Below, one piece after another: positions 1 through 7,362 of a stretch of DNA of 20,508 bases. The translations under genes were made by a program, and so were the position numbers. The stretch's first letter is position 1, and every line of letters starts with the position of its first letter. This stretch comes from Streptomyces sp. NRRL F-4489 (lineage in GTDB: Bacteria > Actinomycetota > Actinomycetes > Streptomycetales > Streptomycetaceae): contig NZ_LLZI01000005.1 in the NCBI RefSeq assembly GCF_001509485.1, positions 1 through 20,508 on the forward strand, given 5' to 3'. The notes beneath the pieces are model-generated. The model was not told the DNA's origin, did no database searches, and saw only the letters and a program-made list of their open reading frames with translations.

Positions 1-1308
1 GAGGCGGGTGGGGGTGCCGTCCGGGTACGCGCAGGGGGCGTCGGGGGCGCGGTCGCCGGCGGTGAGGGCGCCCTCGGGGAGGTCGGGGCGGAGTTCGCGG
101 GTGAGTGGGCTGTCCCCGTAGGCGATATCGAGTTGGTGCAGGTCGCGGCCGCGGTGGAGATTGCCGGAGCGGTGCAGGCGGGTGCTCGTCTCGAGGATGC
201 GGGCGGCGAGTGGGCGGCGTTCGGTTTCGTAGGTGTCCAGGAGGGCGTCGGGGGCGCCGTGGCGGAGGACGAGGCCGAGCTTCCAGCCGAGGTTGTAGGC
301 GTCCTGGACGCTGGTGTTGAGGCCCTGGCCGCCGGCCGGGGAGTGGATGTGCGCGGCGTCGCCGGCGAGGAAGACCCGGCCGTGGCGGTAGCGGTCGGCC
401 ATACCGGCCTTGGGGCGGTAGAGGGAGGTCCAGCGGACCTCGCGGACCTGCTCGGGCGCGAGGTGGGTGTGGGTGGTGATCAGCGCGCGGACCGCCTCGG
501 GTGAGGTGTCCGGCTCGGCGGTGGCCGCGGCGGCCATCATCTGGAAGTCGTCGGTGCCGGCCAGCGGGAGCAGGGTGAGGAAACCGCCGGTCGGCAGGAT
601 CCAGCGGTGCCAGTGGTCGCGGTCCAGACCGGACAGCCGGACGTCGGCGAGGACGGCGTGGCCGGGGGCCAGCTCCGGGCCGGACATGGCGGCGCCGAGC
701 TGCTTGCGGACGGTGCTGCCGCCGCCGTCGCAGGCGACGAGGTAGCGGGCGCGGACGGTGGTGGTGCGGCCGTCGGGGCCGGTGAGGTGGGCGGTGACGC
801 CGTCGGGGTCCTGGGTGAAGGCGGTCAGCTCGGTGCCGAAGGTGACGCTGCCGCCCAGCTCGCGGAGGCGGTCGTGGAGCAGCTGGACGTTGCGCCACTG
901 GGGGAGCATCAGGGCGTCGGAGTACGGGGTGGACGGGGTCGGGGCGACCCGCTCGACCATCTGGTGGGTGCGGGTGATGCGGCCGTCCTCCCACAGGCCC
1001 ATGGGCGGGTAGGGGCCGCCGGCGGCCTGGGCGGCGGGCAGGACGCCGAGGTCGTCGTAGACCTCCTGGGTGCGGGGCTGGATGCCGGTGCCGCGGGCGC
1101 CGGGGGAGAGGGTGGGCTGCCGTTCGGCGATCAGGGTGGTGACGCCGCGGCGGGCGAGGTCGATGCCGAGTGCGAGGCCGGTCGGGCCGGCGCCGGCGAT
1201 GAGGACGTCCACGGTGGGGTGGGCGGCATCGGTTCCGGGCCGGGTGGTCGCCCCGGCGGGGAGCGCGGCAGGCCGGGTCACGGTTTCCTTAACGCTGTTA
1301 AGTGCCAT
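1..1308 (-). CDS. FAD-dependent class A monooxygenase, partial (C-terminus beyond left edge)
   Basis: The 436 visible codons encode a PF01494-type flavoprotein hydroxylase, which uses NAD(P)H and O2 to hydroxylate aromatic or polyketide-like substrates. Seen directly: a Rossmann GxGxxG motif (IAGAGPTG, residues 39-44), the DG motif (CDGGGST, D194-G195) and the FAD-ribityl GD motif ([13 protein letters not shown]316-D317) followed by [19 protein letters not shown]. Family members usually run to about 480-550 residues, so only the C-terminal part is missing. The ATG at 1308 gives MALNSVK, but that segment is the operator itself and has no Shine-Dalgarno; a GTG at 1282, preceded by AAGGA, is an attractive alternative that leaves the operator non-coding. 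The gene diverges from a TetR-class repressor that very likely controls it. The substrate cannot be read from sequence; inactivation or tailoring of a polycyclic aromatic compound is an inference. Confidence 0.9.
   Translation of the reverse strand, partial: MALNSVKETVTRPAALPAGATTRPGTDAAHPTVDVLIAGAGPTGLALGIDLARRGVTTLIAERQPTLSPGARGTGIQPRTQEVYDDLGVLPAAQAAGGPYPPMGLWEDGRITRTHQMVERVAPTPSTPYSDALMLPQWRNVQLLHDRLRELGGSVTFGTELTAFTQDPDGVTAHLTGPDGRTTTVRARYLVACDGGGSTVRKQLGAAMSGPELAPGHAVLADVRLSGLDRDHWHRWILPTGGFLTLLPLAGTDDFQMMAAAATAEPDTSPEAVRALITTHTHLAPEQVREVRWTSLYRPKAGMADRYRHGRVFLAGDAAHIHSPAGGQGLNTSVQDAYNLGWKLGLVLRHGAPDALLDTYETERRPLAARILETSTRLHRSGNLHRGRDLHQLDIAYGDSPLTRELRPDLPEGALTAGDRAPDAPCAYPDGTPTRL
1288..1302. 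promoter_or_regulatory. Operator O1, inverted repeat CTTAAC-GCT-GTTAAG
   Basis: Perfect 6-bp arms around a 3-bp spacer. The same arms recur at 1324-1338, with a 36-bp centre-to-centre distance. It lies at the start of the monooxygenase gene (inside codons 3-7 if the ATG at 1308 is used). The repeated palindrome between a divergent TetR-family gene and its target is the expected arrangement for repressor binding; binding itself is inferred. Confidence 0.85.
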
Positions 1309-1323
1309 GTCTGTGAGGCTGCC

Positions 1324-1338
1324 CTTAACAGTGTTAAG
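1324..1338. promoter_or_regulatory. Operator O2, inverted repeat CTTAAC-AGT-GTTAAG
   Basis: Second copy of the 15-bp inverted repeat, ending 8 bp before the repressor ATG at 1347. It overlaps a possible -10 element (TAAGTT, 1335-1340) from which a leaderless repressor mRNA could start, so occupancy would give autorepression as well as repression of the monooxygenase. Confidence 0.85.
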
Positions 1339-1346
1339 TTGTCAAC

Positions 1347-2042
1347 ATGGTTTCGCGTATTGACCGGGAACGCGTGGTGGAGACCGCGCTGCGGCTGCTC
1401 AACGAGGGCGGCCTGAACGGGATCACCCTCCGGCGGATCTCCAAGGAGCTGGACGTCCAGGCACCGGCGCTCTACTGGCACTTCAAGAACAAGCAGGAGC
1501 TGCTGGACGAGATGGCCACCGAGATCTACCGGCGGCTGTTCCGGTCGGCGGGCGCGGCCGGCGGGCCGGGGCCGGACGGCCGCTGGCCCTCCTGGCAGGA
1601 GATGCTGGCCCGCACCTGCGCCGCCCTGCGCGCGGAGCTGCTGACGTACCGCGACGGCGGCAGGGTCGTCAGCGGTACGCGGATGACGGACGACACCTTC
1701 GCCGCCCCGCTGGAGCTCTTCCTCAGCCACTTCACCGAGGCCGGCTTCCCGCCCGCCGACGCGGCCCGCGCCTGGTGGACCGCGTACAACTACACCGTCG
1801 GGCTGGTCATCGAGGAGCAGTCGGTGCACCCCGACCCCGCCCACCCGGAGGTCCGCGACCCGGCGTACGACCAGGAGGCCCGCGAGCACCGGCTGGGCAC
1901 CGAGTACCCGCTCGCCGCGCAGGCGGGGCGGCATATCTTCGGCGACACCGAGGAGGCGTTCCACGCCGGGCTGCGCATCATCGTGGCCGGGATCGAGGCG
2001 GAGTTCGTGCGGGGGGAGCGGGAGCGCCGGAAGGGGAGTTGA
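1347..2042 (+). CDS. TetR-class transcriptional repressor
   Basis: A 231-residue repressor resembling TetR proper more than generic AcrR-type members. The N-terminal helix-turn-helix spans about residues 27-46 (TLRRISKELDVQAPALYWHF), and the segment ALYWHFKNKQELLDEM is close to the LYWHVKNK region of tetracycline repressors. The remainder fits the TetR C-terminal ligand-binding domain (PF02909-like). The ATG at 1347 has no Shine-Dalgarno; a TAAGTT hexamer at 1335-1340 would place transcription at or next to the ATG, so the mRNA may be leaderless. It diverges from the flavin monooxygenase, with two identical palindromes in between, and is convergent with the acyltransferase, whose stop lies 31 bp away. 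The inducer is unknown; a small polycyclic substrate of the monooxygenase is a reasonable inference. Confidence 0.93.
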   Translation: MVSRIDRERVVETALRLLNEGGLNGITLRRISKELDVQAPALYWHFKNKQELLDEMATEIYRRLFRSAGAAGGPGPDGRWPSWQEMLARTCAALRAELLTYRDGGRVVSGTRMTDDTFAAPLELFLSHFTEAGFPPADAARAWWTAYNYTVGLVIEEQSVHPDPAHPEVRDPAYDQEAREHRLGTEYPLAAQAGRHIFGDTEEAFHAGLRIIVAGIEAEFVRGERERRKGS

Positions 2043-2072
2043 CGCGTCGTGCCCCCGCCCTCCCGTTCCCGG

Positions 2073-3341
2073 CTATCGACGCGGGTCGAGCGCCCGCCGC
2101 AGTCGTGGCGTCAGCGGCCGTTCGACGTAGCGGTGGAGGAGCCAGGCCAGGGCGAGCATGAGGGCGACGGTCAGGGGGAGGGTGGCGTAGGCGGGGAGGG
2201 CGGCGGTGCGGTGCAGGGCGCTGATCACCACCCAGCCGAGGTGCTCGTGGACGAGGTAGAACGGGTAGGTCAGGGCGCCGGCGACGGTCAGCCACGGCCA
2301 GTTGGCGCGGCGGAGGGCGCCGAGGGCGACGGCGGCGACGAGGGCGAAACCGGCCGTGACGACGGCGATGATGACGGCCGCCGAGCGGTAGGAGAAGGCG
2401 TGCGCGGAGGGCGCGTGCCAGAGGCCGGTGACCGCGTAGTGCTGGCCGATCAGCCAGCTGGCCAGCACGATTCCCCATGCGGCCGGGTCCCGGGGGCCGA
2501 AGCGGTGCAGCAGGTACAGGCCGATCCCGCCGATGAAGAACGGGGCGTACTGCGGCATGAGGACGGTGGTGAGGAAGGCGTCGTGGGAGGACTGGGCGAG
2601 GGCGGCGGCAAGCGTCCAGCCCGCGCAGAAGAGGAGGACGCGGGCGCGGGTGGCGCCCGGCAGGACGACGCAGAGGGCGAAGAGCGCGTAGAAGCGCATC
2701 TCCGCCCAGAGGGTCCAGCAGACGCCGAGGACGCGGGGGACGCCGAGCGGGTACTGCAGCATGGTGAGGTTCGCCAGTACGTCACTGGGGGCGAGCGCCT
2801 TGAACGCGACCCAGGGGAGCGCGAAGACGGCCGTGACCAGGAGGACCGCGACCCAGTACGCGGGGTAGAGGCGGGACACGCGGCTGGCGGCGAAGGCGCG
2901 CAGGCGGCGCAGTCCGAGCGGTCCGGGCAGGCCGGGCGCGGACCGGCCCGGTGCGCTGCGGTCGCCGGCGGCCCCGGGCGGGAACCACCCGCTCAGGCAG
3001 ATGACGAAGCCGCTGATGAGGAAGAAGATCTGGACGCCGAGGCAGCCGTACGCGAACGCGCCGGAGAGCGACGGGAATTCGCGGGCCGGGGAGGCGCCCC
3101 AGGCGCGGGAGATGTCGCCGTTCCGGCCGCCGTAGTGGTACGCGGCGACCATCAGCGCGGCGAGCAGGCGGAGGCCGTCCAGGGCGCGCAGGCGGGTGGC
3201 GCCACCGGGGCGGGCGGTGCGGCCCGGTGGCGATGCGGCGGCGGCTTCCCGGGCGGTGGCCGGGCCCGTCCCCGGGGAAGAGGCGTGCTCCGGCACCGCC
3301 GCGGGCGCCCCGGACGCCGCCGCCGGCGAGGTCGTGGCCAT
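2073..3341 (-). CDS. Acyltransferase 3 family membrane protein (OafA/YrhL-like)
   Basis: A 422-residue integral membrane protein of the PF01757 family, which transfers acetyl or other acyl groups to surface carbohydrates. Residues 1-50 are Ala/Pro/Gly-rich and probably disordered. The family signature follows as LRALDGLRLLAALMVAAYHY (51-70), with a conserved His at 69 at the end of the first membrane segment. About ten hydrophobic segments follow, including the typical FFLISGFVICLSG stretch. The C-terminus has the usual HRYVERPLTPRLRR ending. Its ATG shares one base with the TGA of the upstream gene (TGATG), so it is translationally coupled and last in a three-gene minus-strand operon. O-acylation of the nonulosonic-acid polymer is inferred from position only; acylation of another glycan or a metabolite is possible. 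Confidence 0.9.
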   Translation of the reverse strand: MATTSPAAASGAPAAVPEHASSPGTGPATAREAAAASPPGRTARPGGATRLRALDGLRLLAALMVAAYHYGGRNGDISRAWGASPAREFPSLSGAFAYGCLGVQIFFLISGFVICLSGWFPPGAAGDRSAPGRSAPGLPGPLGLRRLRAFAASRVSRLYPAYWVAVLLVTAVFALPWVAFKALAPSDVLANLTMLQYPLGVPRVLGVCWTLWAEMRFYALFALCVVLPGATRARVLLFCAGWTLAAALAQSSHDAFLTTVLMPQYAPFFIGGIGLYLLHRFGPRDPAAWGIVLASWLIGQHYAVTGLWHAPSAHAFSYRSAAVIIAVVTAGFALVAAVALGALRRANWPWLTVAGALTYPFYLVHEHLGWVVISALHRTAALPAYATLPLTVALMLALAWLLHRYVERPLTPRLRRALDPRR

Positions 3342-4705
3342 CAGGCGGCGATCCGTTTCCGCAGCCGGCGCTGCACGGCGCGGGCCCGGCGCGCCACCCG
3401 CCGCACCGCCGCGTTGCGCGGGAGGAACGCCAGCTGGGACGGGAGCGCGCCGGGCAGCGCCAGCGCGGTCAGCCGGCGCCGTTTGAAGTACCGCCGGGTG
3501 TACGGGCCGAGGTGCGCGGCGAGGTACCGCTCGGCGGCCGGGCGCAGGGCGGGGTAGATCTGGGGCTGCATCGCGTACCCGACGGCGGAGACGAGCGGGC
3601 CCACGGTCTCCGGGGTGGCGAGCGTCCGGGGGCGTTCGGAGCGGTCGGCGAGGTCGGGGAGCAGGGCGTCCACCAGCGTTACGGGGACGCGGTTGCTGTT
3701 CTGGTACGGCGTCAGGCGGTCCAGGAGCAGCCCGGTGCCGGTGCGGGCGACCGGCAGGCCGAAGAGGGCGGACGCGGTCAGCAGCGCGGTGGAGAAGCAG
3801 CCGGCCACCAGCGCGGGCCGGGCCCGCTGGTAGAGCACCTCGGCGATCACCGGCCGGTCCAGGACCGTCAGCGCGACGCCCAGCGCGGCGGCCTCCCGCT
3901 CCAGCAGGCGCGACCAGCGGGCCGGTGCCGAGGGGTGCGGTTTGAAGACGATCTCGCGGTGGCCGCGCGCGACCGCCCCGCGCATCATCGCCACGTGCAG
4001 CTCCTCTTCCTCCTGCGGGGTGAGGATGGAGAGCGCGGAGAGGTACTGGCCGAGGAGGAGGGCGGCGCCTTCCGGTACGTCCGAAGCGTCCGCCAACTCC
4101 GCGTCTGCTTCGGCGAGTTCGGCGAGGACGGCGGTGAAGGCGCCGGTCGGCACCAGGTGCGGTACGACGCCGAACTCGGTGAGCAGCAGCGGTGTCAGGC
4201 CCGGTACGAGGTCCAGGTGGAGCAATCGGCCGATCCGGGTGCCGATCAGCGGGTCGAGCTTGTCGCGGGTCGGGCCGTAGCTCATCAGGCCGTCCGCGTA
4301 GACGTCGATCGGCGCGTCCGGGAAGAGCTGGGCCAGCGCCTGCGCCGGGCTGACCTGGATCGACTCCAGGACGAGCGTCACCTCGTCATCGCCCAGCCCC
4401 CACAGCAGCCGCAACTGGCGCTCCCACAGCGGGACATCGCCGGCGCGCGGGGACCAGCCGGCGGGGTGGAACGGGCGGATGGTGTCGTTCCAGGACAGTA
4501 CGCCGTCGAAGCGGCCGCGCAGCCGCGCGAAGCCGGGCATGGCGTCCAGCGCCGGGCTGGTCTCCGGGACCGCCGCGTTGTTGGCGATCAGCAGCAGCCG
4601 GCGGTCGGCCGGGGCGAACAGGCCGGCGTCCAGGGCGGCGGCCAGGGTCGCCGCGCCGTAGAGGGTGGACGCCAGGAAGATCTGGGTACGGGGCCGGCCG
4701 GGCAT
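3341..4705 (-). CDS. Polysialyltransferase-family glycosyltransferase (PF07388-like)
   Basis: A 454-residue predicted cytosolic glycosyltransferase. The N-terminus (TQIFLASTLYGAATLAAALD) begins a GT-B-like fold. Two motifs typical of bacterial sialyl- and polysialyltransferases are visible: an acidic-Gly motif, here VYADGLMSYG with D138-G139 (one acidic residue is Ala), and the HP motif in IVFKPHPS, H257-P258, followed later by a Ser-rich CFSTALLTASALFGLP segment that normally binds the CMP phosphate. It should use a CMP-nonulosonate donor. The ATG at 4705 is chosen because a strong GGAGGTGG lies upstream and the ATG shares a base with the TGA of the GT2 gene (TGATG). The reading frame is open further upstream, but that extension overlaps the GT2 gene and is not conserved-looking. 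It sits between the GT2 and the acyltransferase. Acceptor and linkage are not predictable. Confidence 0.87.
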   Translation of the reverse strand: MPGRPRTQIFLASTLYGAATLAAALDAGLFAPADRRLLLIANNAAVPETSPALDAMPGFARLRGRFDGVLSWNDTIRPFHPAGWSPRAGDVPLWERQLRLLWGLGDDEVTLVLESIQVSPAQALAQLFPDAPIDVYADGLMSYGPTRDKLDPLIGTRIGRLLHLDLVPGLTPLLLTEFGVVPHLVPTGAFTAVLAELAEADAELADASDVPEGAALLLGQYLSALSILTPQEEEELHVAMMRGAVARGHREIVFKPHPSAPARWSRLLEREAAALGVALTVLDRPVIAEVLYQRARPALVAGCFSTALLTASALFGLPVARTGTGLLLDRLTPYQNSNRVPVTLVDALLPDLADRSERPRTLATPETVGPLVSAVGYAMQPQIYPALRPAAERYLAAHLGPYTRRYFKRRRLTALALPGALPSQLAFLPRNAAVRRVARRARAVQRRLRKRIAA

Positions 4706-5712
4706 CAGGCGGCCACCTCCAGTGGGACGGGGCGGCGGCGCACCCGCCGCAGCCGGGACGCGCGCTGGGCGTCCATGGAATCGAGGGCGTCGTTCAGAAT
4801 GTCCTGCGGCATACGCTTCATGGCCGCGGCGCTCAGTATCCGCAATTGCCGGGCGACCGGCGGCTCGAATCGTTCGATGGTGCCGAGATGGTGGGAAATG
4901 ATCGCGCAATAGGTGCGTACGGCTTTCGGCAGCAGGAGTTCCGCGTCGCGGTCCCGCGCCGTTTCCTCGATGACCTGGTCGAAAGCGCGGATGAAGTGCA
5001 ATTGCCGGACATCGCCGATCTGGGTCAGTGAGGACGCCACCCCGCGCCGGTAGAAAACACCCAGCAGACCGGCCACCGCCATGGATTTCGCCTCGCGGTG
5101 CAGCCGCCATATCCACGGCCGGTCCTCCGCGGTGCGCAGCCCGTCGGTGAAGTGCAGCAGCCCGTCGTCCAGCAGCCGGCGGTGGTAGATACCGGCCCAG
5201 GCATACGCGTAATCGACCGAGGTGGAGCGGTCGGCGGGCAGGATCACACTGCGCGGATCCAGCACCACCCCGCGCCGGCCGTGCGGCACCCGATGCACGG
5301 TGCGGCGGCGCCCGGTGCACTGGACGTGGTCGGTGCGGACGAAGTCGCAGCCCAACTCCTCGATGACGGCGAGGAGTTCGAAGAGGTAGCCGGGGGCCAG
5401 CCAGTCGTCGCCGTCCAGGAAGGTGAGGTACTCGCCGCGCGCCGCGTCCAGGCCGGTGTTGCGCGCGGTGGCCAGACCGCCGTTCTTCTCGTGCCGCAGC
5501 AGCCGGGCGCCGGGCAGCTCGGCCGCGGCCCGGGTGAGGATGTCCGGGGTCTCGTCGTGCGAGCAGTCCTCGACGAGCAGGAATTCGACATCCTCGCGGG
5601 CATTCGCCGCCAGGCTTTTCAGGGTATCGGGCGCATATGTCTGCACGTTGTAGAACGGCACGACGACGGAGAGCTTGACCACCCGCCCGACGGTAAGGGC
5701 CGCGCCCGGCAC
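4705..5712 (-). CDS. Family 2 glycosyltransferase
   Basis: A 335-residue GT-A fold glycosyltransferase. Seen: the N-terminal nucleotide-sugar strand (KLSVVVPFYNV, about 13-23), VEDCSHDETPDIL (47-59), the GGLATARNTGLDAARGEY segment (78-95) and the metal-binding DGDD motif (100-103), then TAEDRPWIWRL as the probable catalytic ED region. It is first in the three-gene minus operon and probably adds a sugar to, or initiates, the surface polymer. The GTG at 5712 is the longest start; a GTG at 5682 (giving VVKLSVVVPFYN) matches the usual family N-terminus better, and neither has a strong Shine-Dalgarno. Codon use is odd: AT-ending codons such as TAT, ATT, CAT, ATA, TTG and AAA recur here but are rare in adjacent genes. 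Several hydrophobic residues but no clear membrane segment are present. Confidence 0.9.
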   Translation of the reverse strand: MPGAALTVGRVVKLSVVVPFYNVQTYAPDTLKSLAANAREDVEFLLVEDCSHDETPDILTRAAAELPGARLLRHEKNGGLATARNTGLDAARGEYLTFLDGDDWLAPGYLFELLAVIEELGCDFVRTDHVQCTGRRRTVHRVPHGRRGVVLDPRSVILPADRSTSVDYAYAWAGIYHRRLLDDGLLHFTDGLRTAEDRPWIWRLHREAKSMAVAGLLGVFYRRGVASSLTQIGDVRQLHFIRAFDQVIEETARDRDAELLLPKAVRTYCAIISHHLGTIERFEPPVARQLRILSAAAMKRMPQDILNDALDSMDAQRASRLRRVRRRPVPLEVAA

Positions 5713-5947
5713 GCGTCTTGACGCACCGCGTACCGGTCGGTGAACGACGCGTGGCGGGATGGTTAACCGGTGCGGGGGAGAGGGATCAACTGGCCCTTCG
5801 GCGGCGGGAATTCGACCTCATCAGGCGCGCCATTGGGTCATTTCCGGGCGCGCCCCCGGACCGGTTCGGAAAGCGTCGGGCGGCTGTTAACCCTTTGTTG
5901 CTCCCCAGTTGGCCCGCCAACCGTCGCGCCTTCCTAGCGTCTTCGGC
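5713..5947. promoter_or_regulatory. Divergent promoter/control region of the nonulosonate cluster
   Basis: 235 bp between the two divergent operons, less GC-rich than its surroundings. It contains the perfect palindrome GGTTAACC (5761-5768), a near copy GTTAACC (5886-5892), three ACCGGT hexamers (5732-5737, 5766-5771, 5860-5865) and the inverted repeat GTTGGC-CC-GCCAAC (5908-5921). On the minus strand a TTGATC...18 bp...TAACCA arrangement overlaps the first palindrome and could be the promoter for the GT2 operon. Promoter assignments are inference; the palindromes are directly visible. Confidence 0.6.
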
Positions 5948-5950
5948 GTG
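5908..5950 (+). promoter_or_regulatory. Probable leaderless promoter with overlapping inverted repeat
   Basis: TAGCGT (5935-5940) fits the actinobacterial -10 pattern TAGNNT and lies 7 bp before the GTG at 5948, so transcription would begin at the start codon. The expected -35 position (about 5912-5917) is covered by the inverted repeat GTTGGC-CC-GCCAAC, suggesting an operator or activator site. No good -35 hexamer is seen. Confidence 0.5.
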
Positions 5951-7327
5951 CCCTCACCTACCCATTCCGCACCGCGGGTCGCGGTGCTCGCCGATTCCGA
6001 CACCCGGTGGAAGTGGGGCGCGCTGACCGCGCGCCGGCTGCGGCCGGACGCCCGGATCGACGGCTACCTGCTGCGCGGCCGCGCCACCCCCACCGTCCGC
6101 CAGCTCGGCGAGGTCGGCGCCCGCGCGGACTCGCTCCGGGAGATCAGCGCGGCCGGCTTCCTCGCCCTGATGGCGCGCGGTGCGCGGGACCGCGAGCGCG
6201 CCGGGTGCGAGGTGCTGGTGCTGGCCTGCGTCGGCGGTGCCGTCCAGGCGATGCTGCACGGACTCGCGCACGTCTGGCGCACCCCGGGCACCCGCCGCCC
6301 GGTCGTCGTCACCGGCTACGTCGGCGTGGTCTACGAGAAGCTGGCGGACGGGCTGCTGCTGCGGCACGGCGCGGATGTGGTGCTGGCCAACTCCCGGCAC
6401 GACGCGGAACGGTTCCGGGCCGTCTACCGGGGCGTCGGGGCGGCGGACGGGAGCGTGGTGGAGTGCGCGCTGCCGTTCCTGGGCGGTGCGCCGTACGAGG
6501 CGCGGGGCGAGTCCGCCGCCCCGTCCCCGCGCGCCCCGTACACCGTCGTCTTCGCCGCCCAGCCCTCCGTCCCCGACAGCCGCGAGGCGCGCACGTACCT
6601 GCTGCGCCGGGCCGTCGAGCACGCGCGCCGCAACCCCGCCCGCGAGGTGCTGGTCAAACTCCGCAGCCGCCCCGGCGAGCACACCACCCACATCGAGGAA
6701 CTGCCGTACCAGAAGCTCGCCGCCCGGCTCCCCGGTGGCCTGCCCGCCAACTGCCGCCTGGTGTACGGGAACATGGGCGAGGTCCTGGACCGTACCGACC
6801 TGCTGGTCACGGCCAGTTCCACCGCCGCGCTGGAGTCGCTGCACCGCGGTATCCCCACCGCCGTCCTCACCGACCTCGGCATCCGCGAGGCGCTCGGCAA
6901 CCACCACTTCCTCGGCTCCGGCTGCCTGGCCTCCTGGGACCAGCTCGACGCCGGGCACCGGCCCGAACCCGACCCGGAGTGGCTGGCCCGCCAGGGCGTC
7001 GCCCCCGCGGCGGGCGCGTCCGGCGGGTACGAGCGGGCCTTCGACGCCGCCCGGGAGCGGGTCGCCGCGCTCGCCGCCGCCGACCGGCTGCCGCCGCTCA
7101 CCCCGTACTACACCCCGCGCACCGCCCCCGGTTACCTGCCCGGCGTGCTCGCCCGCTACGGCCTGGACGAGCGGGGCGCGCCGCTCGCCGGGTACGCGGA
7201 CGGGCCCGAAGAGGCGGGCGGGATAAGGAAGTTGGCGCGGAACACCGTCCGGGAAGCCGCGCGCGGCGCGTACCGGCACGGCGTCCAGCGCGTCGCGCCC
7301 GCCATCCGCCGCTGGGGGCAGCTGTGA
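5948..7327 (+). CDS. Putative GT-B-like glycosyltransferase of the nonulosonate cluster
   Basis: A 459-residue protein without transmembrane segments. It opens with a Rossmann-like strand (PRVAVLADSDTRWKWG), has VLVLACVGGAVQAMLHGL, VVTGYVGVVYEKLADGLLLRHGADVVLANS in the N-terminal half, and a second-half segment (VYGNMGEVLDRTDLLVTASSTAALESLHRGIPTAVLTD) that looks like the donor-binding part of a GT-B glycosyltransferase. I recall such Streptomyces proteins being labelled DUF6716 putative glycosyltransferases, but no activity is known to me. The GTG at 5948 is preferred to an in-frame TTG at 5909 because a TAGCGT hexamer sits 7 bp upstream, giving a leaderless mRNA. It is first gene of the plus operon, 35 bp before the CMP-sugar synthetase, so it may transfer or process the CMP-activated sugar. 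Confidence 0.82.
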   Translation: MPSPTHSAPRVAVLADSDTRWKWGALTARRLRPDARIDGYLLRGRATPTVRQLGEVGARADSLREISAAGFLALMARGARDRERAGCEVLVLACVGGAVQAMLHGLAHVWRTPGTRRPVVVTGYVGVVYEKLADGLLLRHGADVVLANSRHDAERFRAVYRGVGAADGSVVECALPFLGGAPYEARGESAAPSPRAPYTVVFAAQPSVPDSREARTYLLRRAVEHARRNPAREVLVKLRSRPGEHTTHIEELPYQKLAARLPGGLPANCRLVYGNMGEVLDRTDLLVTASSTAALESLHRGIPTAVLTDLGIREALGNHHFLGSGCLASWDQLDAGHRPEPDPEWLARQGVAPAAGASGGYERAFDAARERVAALAAADRLPPLTPYYTPRTAPGYLPGVLARYGLDERGAPLAGYADGPEEAGGIRKLARNTVREAARGAYRHGVQRVAPAIRRWGQL

Positions 7328-7362
7328 CCGCCCCGGCCCCCCGCCCGACCAAGGAGACCCCC

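Noticed and set aside
2043..2083. Hairpin between the convergent repressor and acyltransferase genes as a bidirectional terminator
   Set aside because: Only a 7-bp stem (CGCGTCG/CGACGCG) with a 27-nt loop that runs into the acyltransferase stop region; too weak to list.
2049..4912. Long plus-strand frames opposite the acyltransferase and polysialyltransferase genes
   Set aside because: Arg/Gly/Glu-rich shadows; the minus-strand proteins show motifs, membrane segments and TGATG coupling.
4706..5320. Extending the polysialyltransferase gene upstream to 5320
   Set aside because: The extra residues overlap the GT2 gene in another frame and are Arg/Pro-rich; ATG 4705 has a strong Shine-Dalgarno and the coupling overlap.
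5909..5947. TTG start at 5909 for the first glycosyltransferase-like gene
   Set aside because: It would place the probable -10 hexamer and an inverted repeat inside coding sequence and adds residues without conservation-like character.
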